DNA of 5,353 nt from Desulfobacteraceae bacterium (lineage in GTDB: Bacteria > Desulfobacterota > DSM-4660 > Desulfatiglandales > HGW-15). Of this stretch, positions 1 through 5,353 are shown one piece after another; position 1 is the first letter of the stretch; every line of letters begins with the position of its first letter. The stretch is from NCBI GenBank assembly GCA_003819975.1, contig RPPU01000350.1, positions 1 to 5,353 of the forward strand. The letters run 5' to 3'. A program made the translations under genes and the position numbers. Under the pieces are notes generated by a model. It saw only the letters and a program-made list of their open reading frames with translations, was not told the DNA's origin and did no database searches.

Positions 1-1941
1 GCCGGCCGCGGCGGTCACCGGCGCCAGTCCCAGAGTTTGGCGATCATAAATCTTTTCATTGGGCCGGGTCACAAAGGGCGCGATTACGGCCGGTCGTTTG
101 TTCAAGGCCGCGGCAACCAAAGTCCACATCTCGGCCGGATCCCAGGGTGTCAAGGTGATCATGGTGCCCAGGGGGAAGTTCTCCTGGAGCAGTTGCAAGG
201 GCTGGGGATCGGCATGGGTGGGACCGTCTTCGCCGGTCTTGACTCCGGCATGGGCGCAGATCAGCATCATGGGCTTATAAGGTTCCTTGGCAATGACCTG
301 CCGGGCCTGGTTGCCGATGGCGTGCAACCGCGCCGCAATATGACCGAGAGGCGCGATAAAGGCGCCGTAAGAAGAACCCACGCCCATATGCCGGCCATAG
401 GTGCCTAGACCGGCCAGGATACCGGACATGGCGTCTTCGCAAATGCCGCCCAAAGATAAAGTGCGGGCTTCGGGATTTTTTACGCTGTGATAAAAACCGT
501 CCGGAAACCCTTTGGCTCCGGTATTGACGCTGGTGGAGCCCAGGAGATCGGCGGATGCCACCAGAATGGCGCCGTTGCCGGCTTTGTTCAAGTACTGAAG
601 CACGCGGCCGAGCTCGCCTCTCAGCGTGGTGGTGGTGTTGGGCGCCAGCTTAAGGGTCTCCGGCACAATCTGGCCCTCTTTTTGAGTGAGCTTATAAATC
701 CCCTCCACCTGGGGCCCGTTTTTACGCGGTGCGCGTTTTTTCTTATCCAAGCGTTCTTTAGCTTTTTGCAAGCGTTTGGCCAGGGTCTTGACCATCACGG
801 GCTGATTTTCGATCGCGCCGCGCAACACGGTCAGGGCTTGCCAGAAGCACTCTTCGAGAATACCGGCGTTTTTGCCGGCTTGGCAGCGTTGTTCGCCCAC
901 GCATTTGGGCAAGGGGTTTTCGGTCTGCGCCGTGAATTTAGCGAGCGCGGTGAAAAAACCTTCGCTGCATAAACCGTGTCCGGCGCCGTGCGAACTGCGG
1001 CCTTCAATGCCGTATTGCCAACCCTTGGTGGTGCGGTAAACAATGGCGGTGGGTTGTTTGTTGTCGAATTTCAGGGCCAAACGCTGAGCGGCCAGGATCT
1101 GCTGGAAATCCATGCCCTTGGGCACATAGATCACATTCCAGTCATGGATATAACACAATTCCATGGGCGTCCATTGCACGTAATCGCCCGGCTCTGCTCC
1201 GTCCCGGCAAACATGATTGGAGTCGATCGAAGCCTGGTTCCAGTCTATATGCAAAACAGCGTTTTTAAGCGCGGCTGTACCGGCGGCCGCCAGAGACTCA
1301 GCCACCCGGCCCGGGGTCAGACCGCCTTCGCCTTCCACGATATGCACATAAGGGGCGTTCTTGCCGTAATAGTCCAAAGCGCCGTAAGCCAGGCCCAGGG
1401 AACTCGCCAGGCCTACGCCCGAAGCGCCGGTGGAAAGACGCACAAAGGGTGTGGCCGGGGTGGGGTGACCGTCCAGGGCTTTAACCTGGAACTTCTTGAA
1501 AAAAGTTGTGTCAGCCACTGGGTTGCGCCGGAACCCGAGCAAATCTTCCAACCGCATTTGCAGGGCGATATTGCGCGGTAATAACTCGGCGGCGCCCTGA
1601 CGCATGATCTCGTTGCGCAAAGCCCACAAGGTGTATAAGCCCAGGGCTTTATGGCCGGCGGCGTAAGAAACCAGGTCCGCGTCCGGACGGTCCGGGTTGG
1701 AGACATCATAATTCATAGCGTCAAACAGGATGCCGGTCACAAAACGTCCCGAAGAAATCGACCCGCCCGGGTGTCCGGACATGGGCACATAATTGTACAT
1801 TAGGGCGCACAACGACCGGTAAATCAAATCAAAAGCCTCAAACTGTTTCAGTTCACTCTCCGCCAGCGGGCCTTTGGCTCCCTTCATTTCCTTGCCGATA
1901 TCGATAAACTCCCCTCTTCTTGGTCCGAACTTCATTGTCAT
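1..1941 (-). CDS. tkt: Transketolase, C-terminus cut by window edge
   Basis: Thiamine diphosphate enzyme moving two-carbon ketol units between sugar phosphates in the non-oxidative pentose phosphate pathway; cytosolic. The frame is open for 647 codons down to base 1 with no stop. Residues 1 to about 330 are the diphosphate-binding domain: SGHPGG (55-60), GH (96-97), a GEG motif (204-206) and DWN (233-235). A Lys/Arg-rich linker lies near 385-410. The pyrimidine-binding domain (about 435-625) shows SADLLGS (463-469), the catalytic glutamate in GICEDAM (E502) and GEDGPTH (570-576), whose H576 matches the substrate-binding histidine. The C-terminal domain of roughly 120-130 residues is outside the window, so the full protein probably exceeds the usual 650-670 residues. 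ATG at 1941 is preferred to ATG at 1935 because AAAGGAG sits 6 bp upstream. Oddities: GEG replaces GDG, and the following conserved Glu is Pro. DXP synthase was considered, but the GEDGPTH context and layout favour transketolase. Confidence 0.9.
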   Translation of the reverse strand, partial: MTMKFGPRRGEFIDIGKEMKGAKGPLAESELKQFEAFDLIYRSLCALMYNYVPMSGHPGGSISSGRFVTGILFDAMNYDVSNPDRPDADLVSYAAGHKALGLYTLWALRNEIMRQGAAELLPRNIALQMRLEDLLGFRRNPVADTTFFKKFQVKALDGHPTPATPFVRLSTGASGVGLASSLGLAYGALDYYGKNAPYVHIVEGEGGLTPGRVAESLAAAGTAALKNAVLHIDWNQASIDSNHVCRDGAEPGDYVQWTPMELCYIHDWNVIYVPKGMDFQQILAAQRLALKFDNKQPTAIVYRTTKGWQYGIEGRSSHGAGHGLCSEGFFTALAKFTAQTENPLPKCVGEQRCQAGKNAGILEECFWQALTVLRGAIENQPVMVKTLAKRLQKAKERLDKKKRAPRKNGPQVEGIYKLTQKEGQIVPETLKLAPNTTTTLRGELGRVLQYLNKAGNGAILVASADLLGSTSVNTGAKGFPDGFYHSVKNPEARTLSLGGICEDAMSGILAGLGTYGRHMGVGSSYGAFIAPLGHIAARLHAIGNQARQVIAKEPYKPMMLICAHAGVKTGEDGPTHADPQPLQLLQENFPLGTMITLTPWDPAEMWTLVAAALNKRPAVIAPFVTRPNEKIYDRQTLGLAPVTAAAG

Positions 1942-2150
1942 AAAGGACTCCTTTCGCGATTATTTACCGGTAGGCTTTTCACGTTTTTCATCGATCTATA
2001 AACCTGAGAAACGCAAAACAAGCCCATAGCCGGTTTAATTTCATAAACCATATCTTTAAATACGGAATGCCGATGATTATTCAGAATGACGAATGTATGA
2101 CCCAAATGCCTATCCATGGGATTTTGCGGGTTTTCCTTAGAGATCGCTAT
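1942..2150 (-). other. Leader between tRNA-Arg and transketolase
   Basis: About 210 bp, AT-rich, with no convincing gene. On the minus strand the best -10-like hexamer is TATAGA (1995-2000). The nearest -35-like TTGTTT (2016-2021) is only 15 bp away, so no promoter is assigned with confidence. CCATGG (2114-2119) lies within a weak 4-bp CCCA/TGGG pairing. The transketolase promoter is probably in this stretch, because a T-tract follows the tRNA. Confidence 0.35.
1948..1954 (-). promoter_or_regulatory. Shine-Dalgarno of the transketolase gene
   Basis: The minus strand reads AAAGGAG here, 6 bp before ATG at 1941 and 12 bp before the in-frame ATG at 1935. The spacing favours the first ATG. The same AAAGGAG heptamer precedes the glutamate synthase-like gene. 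Confidence 0.75.
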
Positions 2151-2159
2151 TAAAAAAAA
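2151..2159 (-). terminator. T-tract directly after tRNA-Arg
   Basis: Eight consecutive T on the minus strand directly follow the encoded CCA. No separate hairpin precedes them, so this would be a T-run 3' end relying on the folded tRNA rather than a textbook intrinsic terminator. It may only partly stop transcription toward transketolase. Confidence 0.35.
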
Positions 2160-2236
2160 TGGTGCGCCCAGCAGGATTCGAACCTGCGACCTACGGATTC
2201 GTAGTCCGTCGCTCTATCCAACTGAGCTATGGGCGC
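2160..2236 (-). tRNA. tRNA-Arg(ACG), CCA encoded
   Basis: 77 nt that fold into a complete cloverleaf. The 7-bp acceptor stem GCGCCCA/TGGGCGC is perfect. The D arm carries AGCTCAGTTGGATAGAGC. The anticodon stem is ACGGA/TCCGT with loop CTACGAA, giving anticodon ACG (2200-2202). The variable loop is AGGTC, and the T arm is GCAGG-TTCGAAT-CCTGC. Discriminator A is followed by genomic CCA. With A34 edited to inosine by TadA (family knowledge) it would read CGU, CGC and CGA. It sits between rfaE2 and transketolase, and a good -35/-10 pair lies upstream, so it is probably its own transcription unit. Confidence 0.97.
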
Positions 2237-2254
2237 CTAAAATACCGATTGTGT

Positions 2255-2283
2255 ACCATACCAAAGATAAAAAGGCCTGGCAA
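2255..2283 (-). promoter_or_regulatory. Candidate sigma-70-type promoter for tRNA-Arg
   Basis: On the minus strand, -35 TTGCCA (2278-2283; 5 of 6 consensus) and -10 TATGGT (2255-2260; 4 of 6) are separated by exactly 17 bp. Transcription would start near 2248, about a dozen bases before the mature tRNA 5' end at 2236. Position and spacing support it; no experimental evidence is available. Confidence 0.55.
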
Positions 2284-2393
2284 CAAATCTTTTCAAGGTG
2301 GGTAAAAATTTTCTGTGGAATATTGAAGAGATCATCAAAAATATTGGGTTTTTCATTAAAAGTTTTATAAATTTCTGTTACATTCTTCATGTT

Positions 2394-2891
2394 TCAGTTT
2401 TTGGCCTTTTCCCCTTGCCTAACCCTTTGAATTATTTGGGTTGTTGAAAAACCATCCACAAAGGGGATGGTTTTGACCCGGCCGCCGGCTTTTTTGACCA
2501 CATCAGCACCAATAATGGCATCTTCAGCCCAATCCGCGCCTTTGACCAATACATCCGGGACTAACTCGCTGATAACATTGAAAGGATCGGGTTCGGCAAA
2601 GATCACGATCCGGTCCACGAATTCAAGAGCCGCCAGCATCTCCGCCCGCTCAGCTTGGCCCAAAATAGGCCTTTCAGGTCCTTTGATCGTTTGCACTGAT
2701 TGGTCGCTGTTAAGTCCGATCACAAGGTAATCGCCCAATTGCCGCGCCGCATAAAGATAGCGCAAATGGCCGGGATGCAGGATATCAAAACAACCATTGG
2801 TAAAAACAACCTTTTTACCTTGACTGCGAAACCCGGCTCGTTCCGCTTTCAAATCCGCTAAGTTTTTTATTTTTAGACGATATAATTCCAT
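2394..2891 (-). CDS. rfaE2: D-glycero-beta-D-manno-heptose 1-phosphate adenylyltransferase (RfaE2/HldE C-domain type)
   Basis: Cytidylyltransferase-like nucleotidyltransferase that transfers AMP from ATP to heptose 1-phosphate, making ADP-heptose for LPS core or other surface glycans; cytosolic. The 165-residue protein is a complete stand-alone adenylyltransferase domain, without the ribokinase-like kinase half fused in E. coli HldE. Visible signatures: FTNGCFDILHPGH (30-42) with the HxGH nucleotide-binding motif (H39, H42); GLNSDQSV (59-66); KGPERPI (70-76); LVKGADW (115-121); and the C-terminal STTQII (149-154). ATG at 2891 gives the usual N-terminal length, and an in-frame TAA lies 7 codons upstream. 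No Shine-Dalgarno is visible; a T8 tract directly precedes the ATG. The separate kinase and the isomerase GmhA would have to be encoded elsewhere. Transketolase downstream can supply sedoheptulose 7-phosphate, the pathway precursor. Confidence 0.92.
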   Translation of the reverse strand: MELYRLKIKNLADLKAERAGFRSQGKKVVFTNGCFDILHPGHLRYLYAARQLGDYLVIGLNSDQSVQTIKGPERPILGQAERAEMLAALEFVDRIVIFAEPDPFNVISELVPDVLVKGADWAEDAIIGADVVKKAGGRVKTIPFVDGFSTTQIIQRVRQGEKAKN

Positions 2892-2911
2892 AAAAAAAAC
2901 CAGGGGTTTTT
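2892..2911 (-). promoter_or_regulatory. Short hairpin plus T-tract before the rfaE2 start
   Basis: On the minus strand AAAAACC (2905-2911) pairs with GGTTTTT (2895-2901) across a 3-base loop, and the T-run continues to the ATG at 2891. Only two pairs are G-C, so it is a weak terminator-like structure. It occupies the place where a Shine-Dalgarno would be expected. Confidence 0.25.
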
Positions 2912-2992
2912 AATAACCTTTTTGATGAATGGATGCAAGGATTCTTTTCTTAATCGGATAGGCACGGGATCTGCGACCCGCGATCTTGAAAA

Positions 2993-3013
2993 ATCAACTC
3001 GATGTTGATCAAC
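2993..3013. repeat. Overlapping palindromic ATCAAC/GTTGAT half-sites
   Basis: ATCAAC (2993-2998), then its complement GTTGAT (3004-3009), then ATCAAC again (3008-3013). The last two form a perfect 10-bp palindrome GTTGATCAAC (3004-3013), and the first two a 6-bp stem with a 5-base loop. The site is about 100 bp upstream of rfaE2. It could be an operator or chance; nothing in the window identifies a regulator. Confidence 0.3.
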
Positions 3014-3057
3014 CAGATCAGGTATCAGGCAATAAATAGAACTTTCTTGGAATTTAA

Positions 3058-3200
3058 GAGGCAATCTTCATTAGAGCCGCAAAGGTCTACAAAAGAATTT
3101 TTTTTTCGATCAAAACGCCCTTAACCAGAAAGGAGAACATCCTTCTTACTAGACCTTACCCTTTGCGTTGGTATTTTGCGGCTCTATGGAAGATTGCCTC
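3058..3200. repeat. 143-bp imperfect inverted repeat (MITE-like or structured RNA)
   Basis: The left arm 3058-3083 and right arm 3175-3200 are reverse complements at 24 of 26 positions, the two mismatches being adjacent (3070-3071 against 3187-3188). A second stem, AAGGTCTA (3082-3089) with TAGACCTT (3150-3157), is nested inside. A third small hairpin at about 3127-3146 pairs AGAAAGGA with TCCTTCT, one A bulged. Positions 3158-3174 form a one-sided bulge, and the loop has a run of 9 T on the plus strand. TA dinucleotides lie at 3055-3056 and 3202-3203. No transposase is encoded. It begins about 30 bp after the glutamate synthase-like stop, so it could also shape that mRNA's 3' end, although no T-tract follows it on the minus strand. 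Confidence 0.75.
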
Positions 3201-3233
3201 CTATTATTCTTCCGTAAAGAGCTAACACAATAA

Positions 3234-4817
3234 TTATATATTCAAAATATCGTTAATCAGTTCCTTATCCACATCCATTACATATTTTATACCGCTGATT
3301 TTCGATGCTTCTTCGGTTAAAGCCGCTAGGTCATCCCGTTTTATTTGATCCAGTCCGAATTTCCGCGCTCCGGCCATGAGTTGACGCAAACCCTGGGCCA
3401 AACGTTCATAGTAGGTATAAAGGCCGATGGCTCCGGTGGGCAATTTGAAATATTGTTTTTCGCCGATTTCTTTTTTAAGATGCTCCGCGGTAACGAATAT
3501 CTTGTCAACTGAATGGCCGAATCGCCCGACATAGACCGGCAATTCGTTGTTTTGAATCGCATTACCGATCGTTTTCCCGACCATGGCGGCCGCAATCGGA
3601 CCTCGTGCCATGCCGATCATTTTTACATGGGGAGCGCCCAAAGCCAAGCCTTTAAAAATTTGATCTTCAAAAGTGAATCCGCCGGCTAGAATAAGAGGCG
3701 GAAGATATTTTCCTTTTCCTTTCATGTATTCGGCATAGTCATAAAGCATAGAATGCAGATACACGGACGGGATGCCCCATTCGTTCATCATACGCCAAGG
3801 ACTCATGCCGGTGCCGCCGCCGGCGCCGTCCACGGTAAGGTAATCGAGTTTATACTTGGAACTGAATGCCAGGGCGCGGGCCAAATCCGCCGGACGGTAT
3901 GCGCCGGTTTTAAGCGAAATATATTTGGCGCCTGCTTTTCTCAATTCCTCTATTCTTTTGGCAAAACCCTCTTCGGAAACCATACCGACCCGCGAATGCC
4001 TTTCAAATTCCTTAAAAGCGCCGTTTTTAAAAGCCTGAATGACCGCGGGGTCGGTCGGATCGGGAAGAACGATATAACCCCGGCTTTGAAGCATTTGGGC
4101 CTTTTTGAGATCATTGATTTTTACTTCGCCGCCGATGCTTTTGGCCCCCTGCCCCCATTTCAACTCGACGCATTGTACGTTTAATTTCTCGATCGCATAT
4201 TCCTGTACGCCCAGACGTGTATCCTCGATATTGGCCTGCACGATCACGGCGCCATAACCGTCGCGCTGATTATCCTGATAAAGCTTGACTCTTCTTTTAA
4301 GATCGGCCGTATCCTGGATGCGGCCGTTTTTGATCTTGGTTTCCGGATCCATGCCGACCACATTTTCTCCGATGGTAAGCCCGGTGCCGGACAAGGCCGA
4401 CCCAATGGCCAGACCCTCCCAATTTTGTTTGGCGATATTGGTGGAACCGATGCCGGGAATGATCCAGGGATAGCGAAATTTGAGTGCCCGGTCATGCCCT
4501 ATAACCACTTCAAGGTTTGCGGCCGGAAAAATGGCTTTGTCGCTGTCCGCTTCGACTCCATGCGCACCGATCGTGCTGCCCATGATGTTAAAATGGGAAT
4601 AATCGACCGGGTAGTCTTTTTCGCCGGCCGTGGTAATCACCCCAAACGGCTGCGGGTAAATAACTTCATGCCCCCGGTAAGCCGATTTCCCGATTTCGCA
4701 CATGCCGATGCATCCGTCCACGCAAGTAACGCACATTCCGGAAGAGGGGACCACGGAACCGATCGTCCTATTTTTGGTTAAAGTGGCCGCGGTCGCGTTT
4801 ATTTTTGAAAGTGACAT
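3234..4817 (-). CDS. Stand-alone FMN-binding glutamate synthase-like protein
   Basis: 527 residues matching the FMN/TIM-barrel domain of the glutamate synthase large subunit (GltB-like), which in complete enzymes reduces 2-oxoglutarate plus ammonia to glutamate. Recognisable blocks: ALSGTGLTIGENV (141-153), GQGAKSIGGEVK (222-233), ISLKTG (300-305), VDGAGGGTGMSP (329-340) and LILAGGF (375-381). There is no N-terminal class II glutaminase domain (no Cys at residue 1 or 2) and no C-terminal gltB-type beta-helix. The CPVG-type 3Fe-4S cysteines that normally follow the barrel are absent. Instead C29-x2-C32-x3-C36-x3-C40 near the N-terminus looks like a metal or Fe-S site; the only other Cys is C216. 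AAAGGAG 9 bp upstream supports ATG 4817. The gene is 27 bp after the Fe-S protein gene, so the two are probably co-transcribed. The family is clear, but the substrate is not proven. Confidence 0.88.
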   Translation of the reverse strand: MSLSKINATAATLTKNRTIGSVVPSSGMCVTCVDGCIGMCEIGKSAYRGHEVIYPQPFGVITTAGEKDYPVDYSHFNIMGSTIGAHGVEADSDKAIFPAANLEVVIGHDRALKFRYPWIIPGIGSTNIAKQNWEGLAIGSALSGTGLTIGENVVGMDPETKIKNGRIQDTADLKRRVKLYQDNQRDGYGAVIVQANIEDTRLGVQEYAIEKLNVQCVELKWGQGAKSIGGEVKINDLKKAQMLQSRGYIVLPDPTDPAVIQAFKNGAFKEFERHSRVGMVSEEGFAKRIEELRKAGAKYISLKTGAYRPADLARALAFSSKYKLDYLTVDGAGGGTGMSPWRMMNEWGIPSVYLHSMLYDYAEYMKGKGKYLPPLILAGGFTFEDQIFKGLALGAPHVKMIGMARGPIAAAMVGKTIGNAIQNNELPVYVGRFGHSVDKIFVTAEHLKKEIGEKQYFKLPTGAIGLYTYYERLAQGLRQLMAGARKFGLDQIKRDDLAALTEEASKISGIKYVMDVDKELINDILNI

Positions 4818-4826
4818 GGATACTTT

Positions 4827-4833
4827 CTCCTTT
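4827..4833 (-). promoter_or_regulatory. Shine-Dalgarno of the glutamate synthase-like gene
   Basis: AAAGGAG on the minus strand, 9 bp upstream of ATG 4817, inside the 27-bp gap after the upstream stop at 4845. It confirms the chosen start and supports translation from a shared mRNA. Confidence 0.75.
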
Positions 4834-4844
4834 CTGATTTATCT

Positions 4845-5353
4845 TTATTTTATTTCGCAGGCTACACAGGGTTCCATGTAGCACATCATATCGTCAAACT
4901 GCTCTTTTTCCAGGCAAGGCGGGCGCAGATTTTCACATCCGCCGCACACCGCTTTTTCCGGCTCCGTATAGGTGCAACGCAACTGGCAGGCCGGACAGAC
5001 ATACATGCATCCGCCGCACAAGCGGCAGGCATCGGATTGAACGTCAAAAGGCGTGCCGATGCTGCGGCCCGATCCCCGGCCTCTGAAGCCGATGGCTTTG
5101 GCCATCATCTGTTCCTTGCACATGCGCACGCACAGGCCGCATAAAATGCAGTCTTCATGTTCCTGCTTGAAACGCTGTTGCCGGATACCGTGAGCCGAAG
5201 CCAGGTCCTGGATGGTTTTGGATTGCGGGCAGGAGGCCAATAAAAGTTCCAAAATCATCTTGCGCGCCCTGACCACTCTGGTGCTGGCGGTACGCACATG
5301 TAGGCCTTCTTGGGCCGGATAGGTGCAGGAGGAGACCAGCTTGGAATTGGGAA
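4845..5353 (-). CDS. NuoG/hydrogenase-type iron-sulfur protein, N-terminus cut by window edge
   Basis: The frame stays open to the right edge, so the GTG at 5297 is an internal codon and not the start; 168 residues are visible. The first ones (KLVSSCTYPAQEGLHVRT) match the end of the 2Fe-2S domain of NADH dehydrogenase subunit G, formate dehydrogenase and Fe-hydrogenase N-termini; visible residue C9 is its last ligand. The spacer ending DLASAHGIRQQRF is homologous to the His-Cys3 region of that family, but the cysteines are missing except C41. Two classic 4Fe-4S motifs follow: C68-x2-C71-x2-C74-x3-C78 and C109-x2-C112-x2-C115-x3-C119-P. A Cys-rich tail (C122, C126, C136, C139, C146, C157, C162, C165) could bind another cluster. 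No catalytic domain follows, so it is probably an electron-transfer subunit, likely serving the glutamate synthase-like protein 27 bp downstream. Family confidence is high; the partner is inferred. Confidence 0.88.
   Translation of the reverse strand, partial: PNSKLVSSCTYPAQEGLHVRTASTRVVRARKMILELLLASCPQSKTIQDLASAHGIRQQRFKQEHEDCILCGLCVRMCKEQMMAKAIGFRGRGSGRSIGTPFDVQSDACRLCGGCMYVCPACQLRCTYTEPEKAVCGGCENLRPPCLEKEQFDDMMCYMEPCVACEIK

Larger units (their letters stand above)
2892..3233. other. 342-bp spacer between the glutamate synthase-like gene and rfaE2
   Basis: No convincing gene on either strand. It contains, from high to low coordinate, about 30 bp of AT-rich sequence after the glutamate synthase-like stop, a large inverted repeat (3058-3200), overlapping ATCAAC/GTTGAT palindromic sites (2993-3013), and the weak hairpin with T-tract next to rfaE2. 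A 63-codon minus-strand frame starting at TTG (3064) crosses it and ends inside rfaE2; it has no family signature and a weak start. The rfaE2 promoter should lie here, but no clear -35/-10 pair was found. Confidence 0.6.

Noticed and set aside
487..1581. Plus-strand frames of 161 and 201 codons (487-972 and 976-1581)
   Set aside because: They are antisense to the transketolase frame, whose motifs and continuous 647-codon reading are decisive. The frames show no domain signatures.
2116..2370. 84-codon plus-strand frame containing SRIRTCDLRIRSP
   Set aside because: It is the antisense translation of the tRNA-Arg gene, a peptide often seen in databases as a false protein. It also crosses the tRNA promoter.
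2214..2390. 58-codon minus-strand frame starting 3 bp after the rfaE2 stop (begins MKNVTEIYKTF)
   Set aside because: It runs through the candidate tRNA promoter and ends inside the tRNA. It lacks a well-spaced Shine-Dalgarno and resembles no known family. The close spacing to rfaE2 keeps it a remote possibility.
2873..3064. 63-codon minus-strand frame starting at TTG and overlapping the rfaE2 start
   Set aside because: It has a weak start codon lying in an arm of the inverted repeat, no clear ribosome site and no recognised domain. It could matter only for translational coupling, noted as a finding.
3058..3200. Inverted repeat as an ordinary intrinsic terminator
   Set aside because: The arms are 26 bp with a loop of about 90 bases, and no T-tract follows the structure on the minus strand.
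3753..4184. 143-codon plus-strand frame inside the glutamate synthase-like gene
   Set aside because: Antisense shadow of a clear GltB-like coding region; no signature of its own.
5295..5297. GTG as start of the Fe-S protein (150 residues)
   Set aside because: The frame continues upstream to the window edge with residues matching the end of a 2Fe-2S ferredoxin domain, so the true start is outside.
1..5353. CRISPR array, phage or complete insertion sequence
   Set aside because: No regularly spaced direct repeats, no transposase, integrase or phage proteins were seen on either strand.

Overview
All supported genes in this 5.35-kb window lie on the minus strand. In transcription order (right to left) they are: a cysteine-rich iron-sulfur protein cut by the right edge; a stand-alone FMN-binding glutamate synthase-like protein; a 342-bp spacer holding a large imperfect inverted repeat; an RfaE2-type heptose-1-phosphate adenylyltransferase; a tRNA-Arg(ACG) gene with its own candidate promoter; and a transketolase cut by the left edge. 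The transketolase frame is open from base 1941 to base 1 without a stop.

Organism: the heptose adenylyltransferase points to a Gram-negative cell with an LPS or S-layer heptose pathway. The stand-alone glutamate synthase-like FMN protein beside a NuoG/hydrogenase-type Fe-S protein points to an anaerobe with modular redox enzymes. The tRNA gene encodes its CCA. Taken together this suggests an uncultured anaerobic lineage such as Omnitrophota or Desulfobacterota, but that is an impression from protein style and no marker here settles it.

Right half (about 3234-5353): the Fe-S protein and the glutamate synthase-like gene are 27 bp apart, and the second has a good Shine-Dalgarno. They look like one operon, with the Fe-S protein a candidate electron carrier for the FMN protein. 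The FMN protein lacks the glutaminase domain and the usual C-terminal 3Fe-4S motif but has four N-terminal cysteines. The Fe-S protein lacks the His-Cys3 cluster motif normal for NuoG-like proteins. The reaction of the pair is therefore open.

Middle (about 2892-3233): no convincing gene. It holds a 143-bp element with 26-bp arms (24 of 26 pairs), nested internal pairing and TA dinucleotides at both edges. It could be a small MITE-like insertion or a structured RNA or 3' UTR. Downstream of it are short ATCAAC/GTTGAT palindromic sites and a small hairpin with a T-tract just before rfaE2, which has no visible Shine-Dalgarno.

Left half (1-2891): RfaE2 and transketolase can be linked metabolically. 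Transketolase can supply sedoheptulose 7-phosphate, the precursor of ADP-heptose, and RfaE2 catalyses an adenylylation step later in that route. The transketolase keeps most active-site residues but has GEG where GDG is usual in the thiamine diphosphate/metal motif.
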